DNA of 64,000 nt from Solibacillus sp. FSL H8-0523 (lineage in GTDB: Bacteria > Bacillota > Bacilli > Bacillales_A > Planococcaceae), in contig NZ_CP150291.1 of assembly GCF_038051985.1 (NCBI RefSeq), positions 2,294,001 through 2,358,000 on the forward strand, written 5' to 3'. Under the pieces are notes generated by a model. The model was not told the origin of the DNA. It was given only the letters and a program-made list of their open reading frames with translations, and searched no databases. Position numbers and translations under genes: made by a program. Positions 52,931-62,109 of this stretch are shown piece after piece. Position 1 is the first letter of the stretch, and each line of letters begins with the position of its first letter.

Positions 52931-54697
52931 CTACACCCCCTTAAGATCGTTCCATGTTAATGGACCTTTTTTAATTACGTTTTCTTCATAAGCTAATGTT
53001 TTAGGTGTTCCCCAAGTTGTATCTGTCTGTGCAGCTTGGTAATGCCGTATAACTTTTTCGCTTTTATCAAAAACTAACGCATTAACAAGCCCACCACTGG
53101 CATCTGAATAGGTATTGAGTACAACCATATCTTGATAATCGCTATTTGCTGTTCCAGACATTCCGGCCAAAGATGTGAATACAAACTCAACAGATCCCTT
53201 TGCGGCGTCTGTAGGTTTACGGTCTCTGTCGTCTATTCTTTGAACAGTAGAGTGATAATGTGTAGATGGAGAAAATGTGCTTGGCTTCCCAGTCACACCC
53301 GACCACGGTACGCTATCAGCAGCATCAACAACACCATTGCCATTTGTATCATAGATGCTCTTTTGCATATCGCCATATCCTGCGTTGCCTAAATCTGCTT
53401 GCGTTACGTATTGGCTATGGGTATGACTTGATATATTCCCTGTGAGCTTAGCTTCAATTTCAGCTTTCGTAATATCGCTATTTTTCTGAGCATTACTTGG
53501 GGCATGAGCCGCTTGGCTGTGATCGTATGCAACTTTACCACGGTCTCCACGATATGCAGTTGAACCTGTTTCACCTAACACTAAATTTGATTTTGCATTC
53601 CATGTGTTACGCTCGGCAGCTGTGATATGTTTCACCGCGTCGCTTGAGTGTGCGTCGACTTTATTTTGAGCACCACTTGGCGTTTCTTTACTATCCAACG
53701 CTCCCTGTAATCCATCCACGTTACTAATAACATGATTATGGCTATCATCCACAACAGTGGCCGTAATCGTTATATTGCTACTGCCATCAAATACAGCACT
53801 TCCGGTAACATCCCCGCTTAATACAATCGTTCTGCCAGTCGCTAATCTACTGGATGACACGGCATTAGCGGTAGCATCTAACTTACCATTCCAATTCGAT
53901 TTTTCCGCATCCGTAGCAAAACGGTGCGCGCTGTCCTCTAGAATCATCGTCGCTGGATGTGTGGACGGATGAATGTATTTATTCGCATTAGCTTCAACAT
54001 TTGCTAATTTTGCTTTCTCTGCCGTTGAATAGTCTTCGGTAGATAATTGCTTACCAACAACCTTGTCGACTTTTTTACTTAATTCTGTCGTCATTGTTCC
54101 TGCAAAATTTGGATCATCATTTAATGCTGCCGCTATCTCATTTAGCGTATCTAACGCCTCTGGTGCTGCGTCTACAACGGCTTGAATACGGGCATCCGTT
54201 TCTGACTTTGTATACGTTGTTGCTTTGTCGGCCTTCTTCAATAATTCTGAATCAACATACGTTTTATCGGCCTTTTTATTTTCTAAAGTGGTCACACGAT
54301 TGACGGTATTCGTCACAACTAAATCATTGGCTGCTTGATAACGGTCGACTTCTGTTTGCGTGGCTGTCATACTACTTTGCAACTGATTAATATCATCAGC
54401 TTCAACTTGATCACCAAAAGTTTCATACGTTATAAAAATGGGCGAAACAGAAGAAAATATTTTAATCGAGCGTTTCCACGGTGTAGCAGAAGGAATGGAT
54501 AAGATGAAATTAGCCACCTTATCACCTGTCAATTTACTTCCCGTCCACACACTCACACTGGAATCAACGATGTTGTCATGGTCGAGCAAGCGCTCATAAA
54601 CACCATTCGCAACTTCAACTTCTTCCTCAATTACATAAGCCTTTTCACGCTTATTGAGCTTGTCCGTAAATGTATCAATATCATTTGGATAGGACAC
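52931..54697 (-). CDS. Large phage tail fibre protein
   Basis: The 588-residue protein has an N-terminal attachment domain (about 1-120; YERLLDHDNIVDSSVSVWTG), helical linkers (VTTLENKKADKTYVDSEL), the module KQLSTEDYSTAEKAKLANVEANANKY...HPSTHPA...RFATDAEKSNWN shared with the smaller fibre, several more AERNTWN-type repeats, and a distal strand-rich region ending GPLTWNDLKGV. Tail fibres bind the host surface. Gap to the DUF2313 gene is 3 bp. Confidence 0.83.
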   Translation of the reverse strand: MSYPNDIDTFTDKLNKREKAYVIEEEVEVANGVYERLLDHDNIVDSSVSVWTGSKLTGDKVANFILSIPSATPWKRSIKIFSSVSPIFITYETFGDQVEADDINQLQSSMTATQTEVDRYQAANDLVVTNTVNRVTTLENKKADKTYVDSELLKKADKATTYTKSETDARIQAVVDAAPEALDTLNEIAAALNDDPNFAGTMTTELSKKVDKVVGKQLSTEDYSTAEKAKLANVEANANKYIHPSTHPATMILEDSAHRFATDAEKSNWNGKLDATANAVSSSRLATGRTIVLSGDVTGSAVFDGSSNITITATVVDDSHNHVISNVDGLQGALDSKETPSGAQNKVDAHSSDAVKHITAAERNTWNAKSNLVLGETGSTAYRGDRGKVAYDHSQAAHAPSNAQKNSDITKAEIEAKLTGNISSHTHSQYVTQADLGNAGYGDMQKSIYDTNGNGVVDAADSVPWSGVTGKPSTFSPSTHYHSTVQRIDDRDRKPTDAAKGSVEFVFTSLAGMSGTANSDYQDMVVLNTYSDASGGLVNALVFDKSEKVIRHYQAAQTDTTWGTPKTLAYEENVIKKGPLTWNDLKGV

Positions 54698-54700
54698 TTG

Positions 54701-55732
54701 CTACACCCCCAATGTCACTGTATTTAGGACCGGTATTTCCTCATCCGCTAGTAAAATGTTTGCTGTACCGCCGTTTACTTTTAAATCAGTGTAATCACCA
54801 ACACCTGGTACATCGAGCAACAAATTTCCGATGCGCGCATATGAAACATATGTTTCTTTAAATGCAATTTCTGCGAACCTGTTAATTAATAATTGCTCAA
54901 ATGCCATTTGTACTTGTCCAATCGTAAAACCATTTGCAAGCACAACCTCTGCTGATACACTGATTGCCTTTTCTTGACCACTTACGACTGTAACCGTTGC
55001 GCCAATTGGTCTGATTTCTTCAATATGGGTATAAACAGAAGCTACTAATTCCGTATCTGCAGCGCGTTTGTTCATATCAATAATTGCAACTTTTACAGTC
55101 CCTGGACCATTCCAAGTAGGGAAAACTTTTACATCACCCACGCCGCTTACTTCTCTAGCCCAAATTTTATAATGAGCCTTATTACCACTTGTCGAAGGCA
55201 ACCTTACCGATTCAAGATACCTCTCACGAAAGCTTTCTGTTCCTTCTTCATCTTCTCCCGCTTGTACTAATTCTGTTAGTTCAGCCATTTCTAATCCATT
55301 AATATATTCGATGGGAATCAATGTACCTGAAAACGAGTTACCTTCATCTCCAGTAGATTCACATTCCAATAAAAACTCGCCTGGCGCAATCTGCTTAATA
55401 ACTACGAAATTTAAACTATCTAAACTAAAACGTGAACCTATTGGAACATTGATATTAAATACGCCTTTCCAAATCGCTTTTGTTGATTCATGCGGGGATA
55501 ATCCTCTTTCAGCGGCCCGTAAAACTAAATATTCTCTAGACGCCGTTTCAATAAAGAATTCGTTTAAAATGTATTTCAAATGAATATACACGTTTTGTAG
55601 TTCAATAGCAGTTGGGGCAATAGATGTAAAAATAGGCATACCTTCTCGTTTGTCGAATTGATTCGGTATTCTATTTAACATGTTTTGTTGTAATTCTTCA
55701 TAGGAAATATCTAAATTGATTCTTTCTGCCAC
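54701..55732 (-). CDS. Baseplate J-like protein (XkdT)
   Basis: The 343-residue protein has the Baseplate_J pattern: an N-terminal helical part (NRIPNQFDKREGMPIFTSIA), a central strand-rich domain (GTLIPIEYINGLEMAELTEL) and DEEGTESFRERYLESVRLPS near residue 165. It forms the wedge of the baseplate. The gene overlaps the next upstream one by one base (55732). Confidence 0.93.
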   Translation of the reverse strand: MAERINLDISYEELQQNMLNRIPNQFDKREGMPIFTSIAPTAIELQNVYIHLKYILNEFFIETASREYLVLRAAERGLSPHESTKAIWKGVFNINVPIGSRFSLDSLNFVVIKQIAPGEFLLECESTGDEGNSFSGTLIPIEYINGLEMAELTELVQAGEDEEGTESFRERYLESVRLPSTSGNKAHYKIWAREVSGVGDVKVFPTWNGPGTVKVAIIDMNKRAADTELVASVYTHIEEIRPIGATVTVVSGQEKAISVSAEVVLANGFTIGQVQMAFEQLLINRFAEIAFKETYVSYARIGNLLLDVPGVGDYTDLKVNGGTANILLADEEIPVLNTVTLGV

Positions 55733-56139
55733 TAATAACTCACCTCTTTTTCGCTCTCGACATCTCCGTAAATGGTGTGAGCTGTAAATTTAACATGTAC
55801 TTTACTTTTGTTTGTAGTAACAACAAACGAATCCACCTCATTAATACGGTCATCCTGTAACAAGCATTCCCGAATGCGGCGTTTTACCTCACTGGCCACA
55901 TAGTTTGTTGGTTTGCCTAATAAATCGTTAAACTCAACACCAAAATTCCAACTGTAAATAACATGATTGTAACGCTCAACTGAAAGCATTAAAAAAATCG
56001 CTTGTTTCGTGGCTTCGAGTTCATCTACAAAGCCAACACAGCGATTTTTATCCAGTATTAATTGGTAGTTTTTAGATGGCTCGATGACTTCTTCAAAGTC
56101 TGCCGATAATCCTTCGTTTTCAGCTCGTGGAATCATCAA
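55732..56139 (-). CDS. Baseplate protein DUF2634 (XkdS)
   Basis: The 135-residue protein resembles the XkdS family (gp25-like lysozyme-fold baseplate protein without activity): LDKNRCVGFVDELEATKQAI and YSWNFGVEFNDLLGKPTNYV, then KRRIRECLLQDDRI. It is part of the wedge core. Overlaps on both sides (4 bp with the DUF2577 gene, one base with baseplate J). Confidence 0.92.
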   Translation of the reverse strand: MMIPRAENEGLSADFEEVIEPSKNYQLILDKNRCVGFVDELEATKQAIFLMLSVERYNHVIYSWNFGVEFNDLLGKPTNYVASEVKRRIRECLLQDDRINEVDSFVVTTNKSKVHVKFTAHTIYGDVESEKEVSY

Positions 56140-56474
56140 GCCACCTCCTTGTCGATGATTAAATATTGCTGACCGCCATGTTGCCTGATCATAGTAACTT
56201 TGTCGTTAACCTTTAAAGCGTTAAAAATCGTACATGCTTGGCGAGTGCCATTGTTAATTTTAATTTCTGTTGCGTAGTCCATTACCGCACTTGTAAGTTT
56301 CAAATGTTCTTCTTCAAGAACTAACTTCTGATCTAAACGTACTTTTAAAGGACTGATACTTTCAACAATGCCGAATACGACTGTTGTTGGTTTTTGGGCA
56401 TTTACCGCATCTAACACAATTTTGCGTATGGACCTCACAAAATCCGTCATATCACGCAATGAAATCACCGCCAA
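56136..56474 (-). CDS. DUF2577 protein (XkdR)
   Basis: The 112-residue protein has the DUF2577 pattern (VVFGIVESISPLKVRLDQKL, then LKVNDKVTMIRQHGGQQYL with final IIDKEV). In PBSX-like phages it sits between the hub and the wedge. The start is uncertain: TTG at 56474 or a later TTG or ATG (56459, 56450). It overlaps the upstream gene by up to 23 bp. Confidence 0.88.
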   Translation of the reverse strand: MAVISLRDMTDFVRSIRKIVLDAVNAQKPTTVVFGIVESISPLKVRLDQKLVLEEEHLKLTSAVMDYATEIKINNGTRQACTIFNALKVNDKVTMIRQHGGQQYLIIDKEVA

Positions 56475-57414
56475 TCAATTTTAAGTCCATTTGATGCTTG
56501 GACTCGTAGAAGGAATGTTTAACAGTTTCTATCATCATAAACTTAGCTACTTTTAAATCACCTAAATGTAGCTGCACACCGATGATTGATCCACCTCGTA
56601 CACGACTATCACCAAATACTTTATTAATATGCAATTTACGAGATTTTTGATTGTACAGCGCCAACAGGGTGTCTGCTTTGAGCTTGCCGTTTTCTCCACT
56701 TTCAACTGATTCAGTGTACTGGAGCACACCCCATTCGTTCATTTTCGAGCTGTCCTGTGCAATAAAAATTTCTCGCTTACCTTTCTTTTTATCTTCACGA
56801 TATAACTTAATTTTATTGTAGGTATTTTCATCAATGGAAGTAGTGTACTCAAACGTTTCGGCGCTATCTTCATCTACCAGTATATTTAGCTTCATATTCT
56901 TAGCCTCACGCAAATTGATACTGCCATAATCATCATACATCACAAATAATTTACCAGTATGCTTAGTGGTTATAGCCAAAGCATTCTCCATCATTGTAAA
57001 AAGCTCTTGGTTATCTTCGACACGAGAACTAATAACATGCTTCGTGTTGTCGATGGACCCAGCCTTCAATTTAAAATCAGCAATTAAGATTTTCAATAAT
57101 TGCGCTGCTGTTTTTGCTTTATATGTGTACGTATTTTTATTTTTAAAGTAACGCAATTGATCATAAGCAGTAACACTAATAATTCGACTATTTGACCGCT
57201 TTTTAGTAAAGACAAAGCCGTAAAAAAGCTTTTGGCCGTCATATTCAAAACGGACTGCATCACCCTCGTAAAAGGCAAGTACATCATCGTTTAGTACATT
57301 AAAGGTAAGTTTCCCTGGTACTCCTTTGCGATGTGTCTCCCATATAATAGGTTCTTGTACGGCACATTCGTAAATGTGACCTCGGGATAAAATATAAAGC
57401 TTGCTTTTACCCAA
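56452..57414 (-). CDS. Phage tail hub protein (XkdQ/YqbQ, gpD-like)
   Basis: The 320-residue protein corresponds to XkdQ, related to gpD and the T4 gp27 hub: PIIWETHRKGVPGKLTFNVL near the start, VSAYDQLRYFKNKNTYTYKA near residue 80, and an ending FLMMI-like TVKHSFYESKHQMDLKLIGG. It connects the tail tube to the baseplate. Its end overlaps XkdR and its start overlaps the LysM gene by 8 bp. Confidence 0.92.
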   Translation of the reverse strand: MGKSKLYILSRGHIYECAVQEPIIWETHRKGVPGKLTFNVLNDDVLAFYEGDAVRFEYDGQKLFYGFVFTKKRSNSRIISVTAYDQLRYFKNKNTYTYKAKTAAQLLKILIADFKLKAGSIDNTKHVISSRVEDNQELFTMMENALAITTKHTGKLFVMYDDYGSINLREAKNMKLNILVDEDSAETFEYTTSIDENTYNKIKLYREDKKKGKREIFIAQDSSKMNEWGVLQYTESVESGENGKLKADTLLALYNQKSRKLHINKVFGDSRVRGGSIIGVQLHLGDLKVAKFMMIETVKHSFYESKHQMDLKLIGGDFIA

Positions 57415-58090
57415 GTTTAATCACCTGCCCTACCTTGATTAAATTCGGATTAGAAATATTATTGAGCTTTGCCAATTGTGTATACTTAGAACCATCACCT
57501 AAATGCTTTTTAGCGATTGCCCAAAGCGTATCACCACTTTTAACCGTGTGCGTCTTGGCAGTTTCTTTGCCTGTTGTGGTGCGTTGTTGTTCAACGACGA
57601 TCTTTTTGTTGTCGGTCGTTTTAGAAGCTGTAGACGAGCTTGTAGATGCTGATTTTACTGCTAGTTTTTTGGTACCGAATGGTCTGGATTGTTTCAAACG
57701 GATAGTACATTTAATATCAAATCCATTCTCCGCATCTTCATCAATCGGATATTCCTCTAACGATACCGTCATGTTTGTGTCAAATAATAAAGAGCCATCA
57801 GGTTTCATTCGATTAACAATGAACTGAAATGGCTCTTGAGAGACTTTTAATTTTTCGAGGTGTTCTAAAAAATACGTAGCTGGTTGATATCCATTTGGAT
57901 AAACTGCATATGGATATTTGGAGTTTGGAAATTCAACTTCAAATTCAATATCCGTCAATCCAGCTTTCTTAAGGATATTGACCTCCCCCTCATTGATAAG
58001 AGTGATTGTTTCGTTTTTGTTATTGATCTGCATGCTCATAGATGGAGGAGCAACAGGTAGCTGCACACCATCCATAAAAAAGTTATACAT
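57407..58090 (-). CDS. LysM-containing tail protein (XkdP)
   Basis: The 227-residue protein has an N-terminal domain ([20 protein letters not shown]), a serine/threonine-rich linker at about 150-178, and a C-terminal LysM domain ([20 protein letters not shown]) of about 47 residues that binds peptidoglycan. XkdP-type proteins sit near the hub and probably help penetration of the wall. Overlaps the tape-measure gene by 8 bp. Confidence 0.93.
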   Translation of the reverse strand: MYNFFMDGVQLPVAPPSMSMQINNKNETITLINEGEVNILKKAGLTDIEFEVEFPNSKYPYAVYPNGYQPATYFLEHLEKLKVSQEPFQFIVNRMKPDGSLLFDTNMTVSLEEYPIDEDAENGFDIKCTIRLKQSRPFGTKKLAVKSASTSSSTASKTTDNKKIVVEQQRTTTGKETAKTHTVKSGDTLWAIAKKHLGDGSKYTQLAKLNNISNPNLIKVGQVIKLG

Positions 58091-60266
58091 CTACACTATC
58101 CCCCTCTGCTAAAACTGAAATAACCTCTTCAACTTTTTCACCGAATCGGTCGATAATGCCGTCAATGTCCATATCATTGTTGATGTGATTCTCATTTTTC
58201 ATATCTACTTTGATTTCGGCTGTTGTGTAACGGTTGATGGCTTCACGTTCTGATAAGTCGCGCAGATATTTTAAATCGTCCACTAAGATATTCGCTTTAT
58301 CGGCAATTTTCTTTGCTTTTTTTGCGGTATCTTTGCCCGCGTCTGCACCTTCGCCAACTGAATCGTTAATGCTATTTAAAAGATTCTCTAGGCTTGTGTC
58401 GAAAGTTGATGGCTCACTATTATTTAAACCGCTAAATAGATTCGCTCCCCAATCGTAGCCTGAATTGAACGCATCTGGAATCCCTTTCATCTCCATTTTA
58501 GGTGCTGACCAAGTACCTGTTGGTGCATCGCCAATCCAGTCGTTAATTTTCCCTTTTAAACCGGTGTAATCAGCTGTAACTGAACTTTTTTGATTGATTG
58601 TACCCATCTTACCAAAATCTATGCCTGTCAAATTATTTATCGCATCGCTCACCCAATTAATTGCGCTAATAGCCGTATTAGCGGCATCTACAAACATGTT
58701 TGCTAAATTGGTAGCAGCACTGTCGAAAGAACCTATCATCGACTGCGCCATGTTAATAGTTGTTTCCGCTATACTTCCGAGAAGTTTTTTCGTTGCATAA
58801 ACAGGATCAATCCACACGTTGTAAAAGAACTCTGCGATTGAAGCGAACAAGTTCCACCAAAACGCAACCATATTATGCAAGAACGCACCTAATGCACCGA
58901 AAACTCCCGCTATTAATCCTGTTGCACTTATAGAAGTACCAGCAAAGTGATTAATTGTTGCAATACCGAGATAAAATACTGCAATTAACGCCATAAATCC
59001 AGCTATCACCCAGGTTACTGGATTCGCATACATAGCGGCATTCAGTCCATGTTGAGCTGCTGTTTGAGCGAATGTTGCACCTGTTGCTATTGTTGCTTTT
59101 GCAGCCAATATCCCTTGCCACCCAGCTACTGCCATTGTTGTAAGTTTAATGCCTATTAATGCACCACCGTAAAGTAACATTGCTGTAGTAACAGTACCAA
59201 CAATTGGTGCAATAAACGCCCAATTATCATAAACGAAACCTGCAATCGACGCGAAGGTATTTAATGCAGCAATTGCAACACCAGCTAATACATTTAAAGA
59301 TTTTGAAGCGCTGTTTGCAAAGTCGTTAAACTTCGATGAATTCGCTAACTCTTCTATTCGTTTAAACATTTCGTCGAAAGCACGAATCGCATTGTTTTTA
59401 AACGTCGTTACATTCTGCTCCCACGTTTTCGGCATTTTATCAAACTGATCATTAATTGCTGACGTAGCACCTAACATTGCATTTTTTACAATATCTGCTG
59501 TGATTTCTCCATCTGATGCCATATCCCTAATCTTCCCAATTGGTACATCCAAATAATCCGCAATTGTTTGAATTACGTTCGGCGCCGCTTCAAATACAGC
59601 ATTTAATTCTTCACCGCGTAATACTCCCGAACCAAGCGCTTGTGTTAACTGCAAACTTGCAGAAGCCATTTCTTGTTGACTTGCACCTGCGATTGCAAAT
59701 AATTTATTCAAGTTTTCTGCGAATAAAATGGTTTCCTTATTACTTGCAAATGCGTCCTTAGCACGCATTCCTAACTTAGATACAACATCCGCGGTATCTA
59801 AATAAGATGCAAGTGAACGCTCAGCAGATGCAAAAATCATCTCTTGCAATTCAGCTGTAGTTTGCATGCCATCATTCATCATATTTAGACGGGCTGTTGT
59901 ATTGGTAATGGTATCTGAGAGCCCTAAGATATCTTTACCTGTTTGAAATGATAAGTAGGCAGCGGCAACACCCATTAATTTCCCAAGCATGCCACTGGCT
60001 GCGGTGGTTCCGTCTCGAATAGATTGATTGAAACGATCTTGTTGATGGTCAGCTTCACGGATTTGAGTTTCAATATCGTTAAAAGCTGTTTCAGCTCTCG
60101 CCAACTCTCGTCTTGCGATTTCAATGCTGGATGTATCGACTGCATTTCCAGATGCACGCTGTAAACTTTCAAAACTATTAATTGTTGCTTGCATTGCGAT
60201 GTTCATGGACTTAAAAGCGCTCGAGAGGCCATCTTGAATTTGTATTGCTGTACGAATAGTTGCCAT
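58083..60266 (-). CDS. Phage tape measure protein
   Basis: The 727-residue protein has an N-terminal coiled coil (about 1-75), then the TP901-like tape-measure core ([60 protein letters not shown]), a long stretch of hydrophobic helices (about 310-470) and a helical C-terminus. It fixes the tail length; 727 residues is short for a PBSX relative (XkdO exceeds 1300), so a short tail is predicted. ATG 60266 is chosen because of GGAGG at six bases. Confidence 0.93.
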   Translation of the reverse strand: MATIRTAIQIQDGLSSAFKSMNIAMQATINSFESLQRASGNAVDTSSIEIARRELARAETAFNDIETQIREADHQQDRFNQSIRDGTTAASGMLGKLMGVAAAYLSFQTGKDILGLSDTITNTTARLNMMNDGMQTTAELQEMIFASAERSLASYLDTADVVSKLGMRAKDAFASNKETILFAENLNKLFAIAGASQQEMASASLQLTQALGSGVLRGEELNAVFEAAPNVIQTIADYLDVPIGKIRDMASDGEITADIVKNAMLGATSAINDQFDKMPKTWEQNVTTFKNNAIRAFDEMFKRIEELANSSKFNDFANSASKSLNVLAGVAIAALNTFASIAGFVYDNWAFIAPIVGTVTTAMLLYGGALIGIKLTTMAVAGWQGILAAKATIATGATFAQTAAQHGLNAAMYANPVTWVIAGFMALIAVFYLGIATINHFAGTSISATGLIAGVFGALGAFLHNMVAFWWNLFASIAEFFYNVWIDPVYATKKLLGSIAETTINMAQSMIGSFDSAATNLANMFVDAANTAISAINWVSDAINNLTGIDFGKMGTINQKSSVTADYTGLKGKINDWIGDAPTGTWSAPKMEMKGIPDAFNSGYDWGANLFSGLNNSEPSTFDTSLENLLNSINDSVGEGADAGKDTAKKAKKIADKANILVDDLKYLRDLSEREAINRYTTAEIKVDMKNENHINNDMDIDGIIDRFGEKVEEVISVLAEGDSVDV

Positions 60267-60290
60267 CAATTCCCTCCTTCCTCACATAAT

Positions 60291-60317
60291 AAAAAAGCAC
60301 TCATAAATGAGCGCTTT
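60291..60317 (-). terminator. Terminator between accessory gene and tape measure
   Basis: AAAGCGCTCA-type stem (AAGCACTCAT / ATGAGCGCTTT with one G-U) followed by a U-rich tract (complement of ATAATAAAAAA). It lies inside the late tail cluster. Confidence 0.75.
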
Positions 60318-60768
60318 ACAAAATAACGTTGTTCTCTTTGACCTGTAAACCTAAGTTTTCCATTGTTATTAATTTCGATTTAGGAGTATGCGTTACATCG
60401 AATGAGATGTACTTAATCTCACCAGCAGTTGATTGATACTCAAAAATTAATAAAAGCTTTAGATTACGTATAGTTTTTTCTTTACTTCTACCACCGATCA
60501 TCGCCCCTAACGGTCCAGCAAAGACAAAACCACCTACTGCACCACCTATAGAGCTACTAATTTGTTTTTGAATATCAACAGTATTAGTATGATGGATATT
60601 AAGTAGTTGAATAAATGATAGTTCAAATCTGTTGTTGTCACTTACGAATACCACTGATTCGTCAAGTACGTTAATCTTCGTTAATGCGTTAAGCGGAATT
60701 GGTAAACCTTCTATTATAGGAACAGCAATTGGAACTGGTTTCTTTTCCTTCTTTCCGAAAATACCCAA
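60316..60768 (-). CDS. Accessory protein inside the tail cluster (moron-like)
   Basis: This frame encodes about 150 residues from TTG 60768, behind GGAGAGGTG at six bases (the longer frame reaches 60807). It starts LGIFGKKEKKPVPIAVPIIE, has a glycine-rich hydrophobic stretch (SSSIGGAVGGFVFAGPLGAM near residue 86) that resembles a membrane loop, then ending LGLQVKENNVIL. Nothing like it belongs to the Xkd set. Its own terminator, and the place between chaperone and tape measure, indicate an added gene. Confidence 0.65.
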   Translation of the reverse strand: MGIFGKKEKKPVPIAVPIIEGLPIPLNALTKINVLDESVVFVSDNNRFELSFIQLLNIHHTNTVDIQKQISSSIGGAVGGFVFAGPLGAMIGGRSKEKTIRNLKLLLIFEYQSTAGEIKYISFDVTHTPKSKLITMENLGLQVKENNVIL

Positions 60769-60816
60769 AATAATCACCTCTCCATTATTTATACAATAAT
60801 ATATCAAGAGGTACTA

Positions 60817-61022
60817 CTATTTTCTTCCTCTGCCATTTCCTTTTCTCCGATTATTTTCCTGTTCAGCTTTTCTTTCTGAATCAATTTTAACTTTAATCGA
60901 GCCTATAACAAACGCTTTATCTAACCGAGGTAAGTTTAAATATTCTGACGGCAACCGCTTCAACTTATGAAGCCAATAATGCGCGATATTAGCATCAGTG
61001 TCACCGTCTAATATTAGTTTTT
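60817..61022 (-). CDS. Frameshift extension of the tail assembly chaperone
   Basis: In the -1 frame relative to the chaperone, 66 further codons stay open after the heptamer at 61017-61023: it reads KLILDGDTDANIAHYWLHKL, then LPSEYLNLPRLDKAFVIGSI and a basic end. It has no start codon of its own. PBSX-like and lambda-like phages make the longer chaperone form by -1 frameshifting at this place, so the product is expected to be a fusion of about 211 residues. Confidence 0.8.
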
Positions 61023-61451
61023 TGCTTGTTCAGCCAATTCGTCTAAATCAAGTTCATAGTTGTTTGCTTCTTGTGCAGCTAAAAAAGCATCAGTTGCTTC
61101 ACCAGGAGTAAGCATTTTGTTGAACAAATCTTCTTCACCCATCGCTTTGTAAGCGTCTTGTAATTCCGCATTACCTAGAGGTGGATAAGCAATTGATGCA
61201 ATTGTAAATAGATTTTGGTACTTAGCAGCTTGAAACTCTGAACGGAATTGCCCTTTCTGCTTTCCTTGTGTAATCATAGTTTTCTTTGTTGCTTGAGCAC
61301 GTAACTCAGAATCGTGGTCTGGTGTAATTGGTTTGAAGATAAAGGGAATCGGCTTCCCTTCACCATCTTTAAATCGTTTAGAAATCACCTTTTCTACTTG
61401 TGTTGGTTGCTCTGCATTTTGCGCGAAAAACGCTTGTAAATTTTCTGTCAT
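61014..61451 (-). CDS. Tail assembly chaperone, short form (XkdN-like)
   Basis: The 145-residue protein begins MTENLQAFFAQNAEQPTQVE and has the helical pattern of XkdN and the lambda gpG family (FKPITPDHDSELRAQATKKT, LQDAYKAMGEEDLFNKMLTP). These proteins coat the tape measure while the tail is built. It ends ELAEQAKN at TAA 61014-61016, immediately after the slippery heptamer. AAGGTGG precedes the ATG. Confidence 0.87.
   Translation of the reverse strand: MTENLQAFFAQNAEQPTQVEKVISKRFKDGEGKPIPFIFKPITPDHDSELRAQATKKTMITQGKQKGQFRSEFQAAKYQNLFTIASIAYPPLGNAELQDAYKAMGEEDLFNKMLTPGEATDAFLAAQEANNYELDLDELAEQAKN
61017..61023 (-). other. Programmed -1 frameshift heptamer A AAA AAC
   Basis: On the minus strand the last codons of the short chaperone read GCA AAA AAC TAA, so the heptamer A AAA AAC stands directly before the stop codon, as in classic slippery sites. 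Shifting by -1 joins it to the frame 60817-61022. Confidence 0.82.
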
Positions 61452-61481
61452 TTATATGACCACCTTTTATTAGTTTTAAGT

Positions 61482-61512
61482 ATAAGAAAAGCCTACCGAA
61501 TATACGGTAAGC
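61482..61512 (-). terminator. Terminator between tube and chaperone genes
   Basis: GCCTACCG and CGGTAAGC form an 8-bp stem with one G-U and TTTTCTTAT follows on the minus transcript. It would lower expression of later tail genes relative to tube and sheath. Confidence 0.65.
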
Positions 61513-61519
61513 TCTAAAA

Positions 61520-62098
61520 TTAGGATTGCATTGATTTGAGAAGAGAAAATTCCTCAGGCATATCCCAATCTTCAAATGTAAACGTGATTTCATCTTCTAA
61601 ATATTCTGCATCTGCGTCCAATTTAGCAATTTTACCACCATCCAAGTTACAACCAATTAAAATAGTCGTTTGGCGACCAATACCCGAACCACCATCCTCG
61701 TTTGTAACTTGAATATCGAAATAAATATCTTCCCCTGTTTCTTTGTAGCGCTTAAGTAATTGGCGGAAAACAGAAGTATTAAAGTGGAAAGTTGCGCTAC
61801 CTTCATACTCCGCGCCAGTAGATTTATTTCCTTTGGCAATGCGTCCCATAATCGGAATTTTAGATTTTGTTTTAGTCATATCTGCATCTAAATTGATTAA
61901 ATTTGCAAAACGGTACCGAGTACCTTCTATTGTGACGAACGCACGCCCTTGAGCACCATGAACTGCTTCCCATGCATCCATAGTAGGCTCACTAAAAAAT
62001 TGTAAATCTAATTTCAAAGGTAATTGGGGCACCTTAGGTTGATTTAAAAATCGTGACAACAGAGATGCTGCCACGATACATTTAAATAATTTATTCAT
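61520..62098 (-). CDS. Phage tail tube protein (XkdM), with N-terminal extension
   Basis: The 192-residue protein matches XkdM/DUF2001 from about residue 50 (GRAFVTIEGTRYRFANLINL, then KIPIMGRIAKGNKSTGAEYE and a C-terminal DEITFTFEDWDMPEEFSLLK). XkdM is about 147 residues; the 40-45 extra residues here are unusual and include LKLDLQFFSE, a motif usually seen at the N-termini of phage head proteins. AAGGAGG precedes the first ATG, while the internal ATG (residue 40) has no good site, so the extension is real. It polymerises to the tail tube. Confidence 0.87.
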   Translation of the reverse strand: MNKLFKCIVAASLLSRFLNQPKVPQLPLKLDLQFFSEPTMDAWEAVHGAQGRAFVTIEGTRYRFANLINLDADMTKTKSKIPIMGRIAKGNKSTGAEYEGSATFHFNTSVFRQLLKRYKETGEDIYFDIQVTNEDGGSGIGRQTTILIGCNLDGGKIAKLDADAEYLEDEITFTFEDWDMPEEFSLLKSMQS

Positions 62099-62109
62099 GT
62101 TATCCCTCC

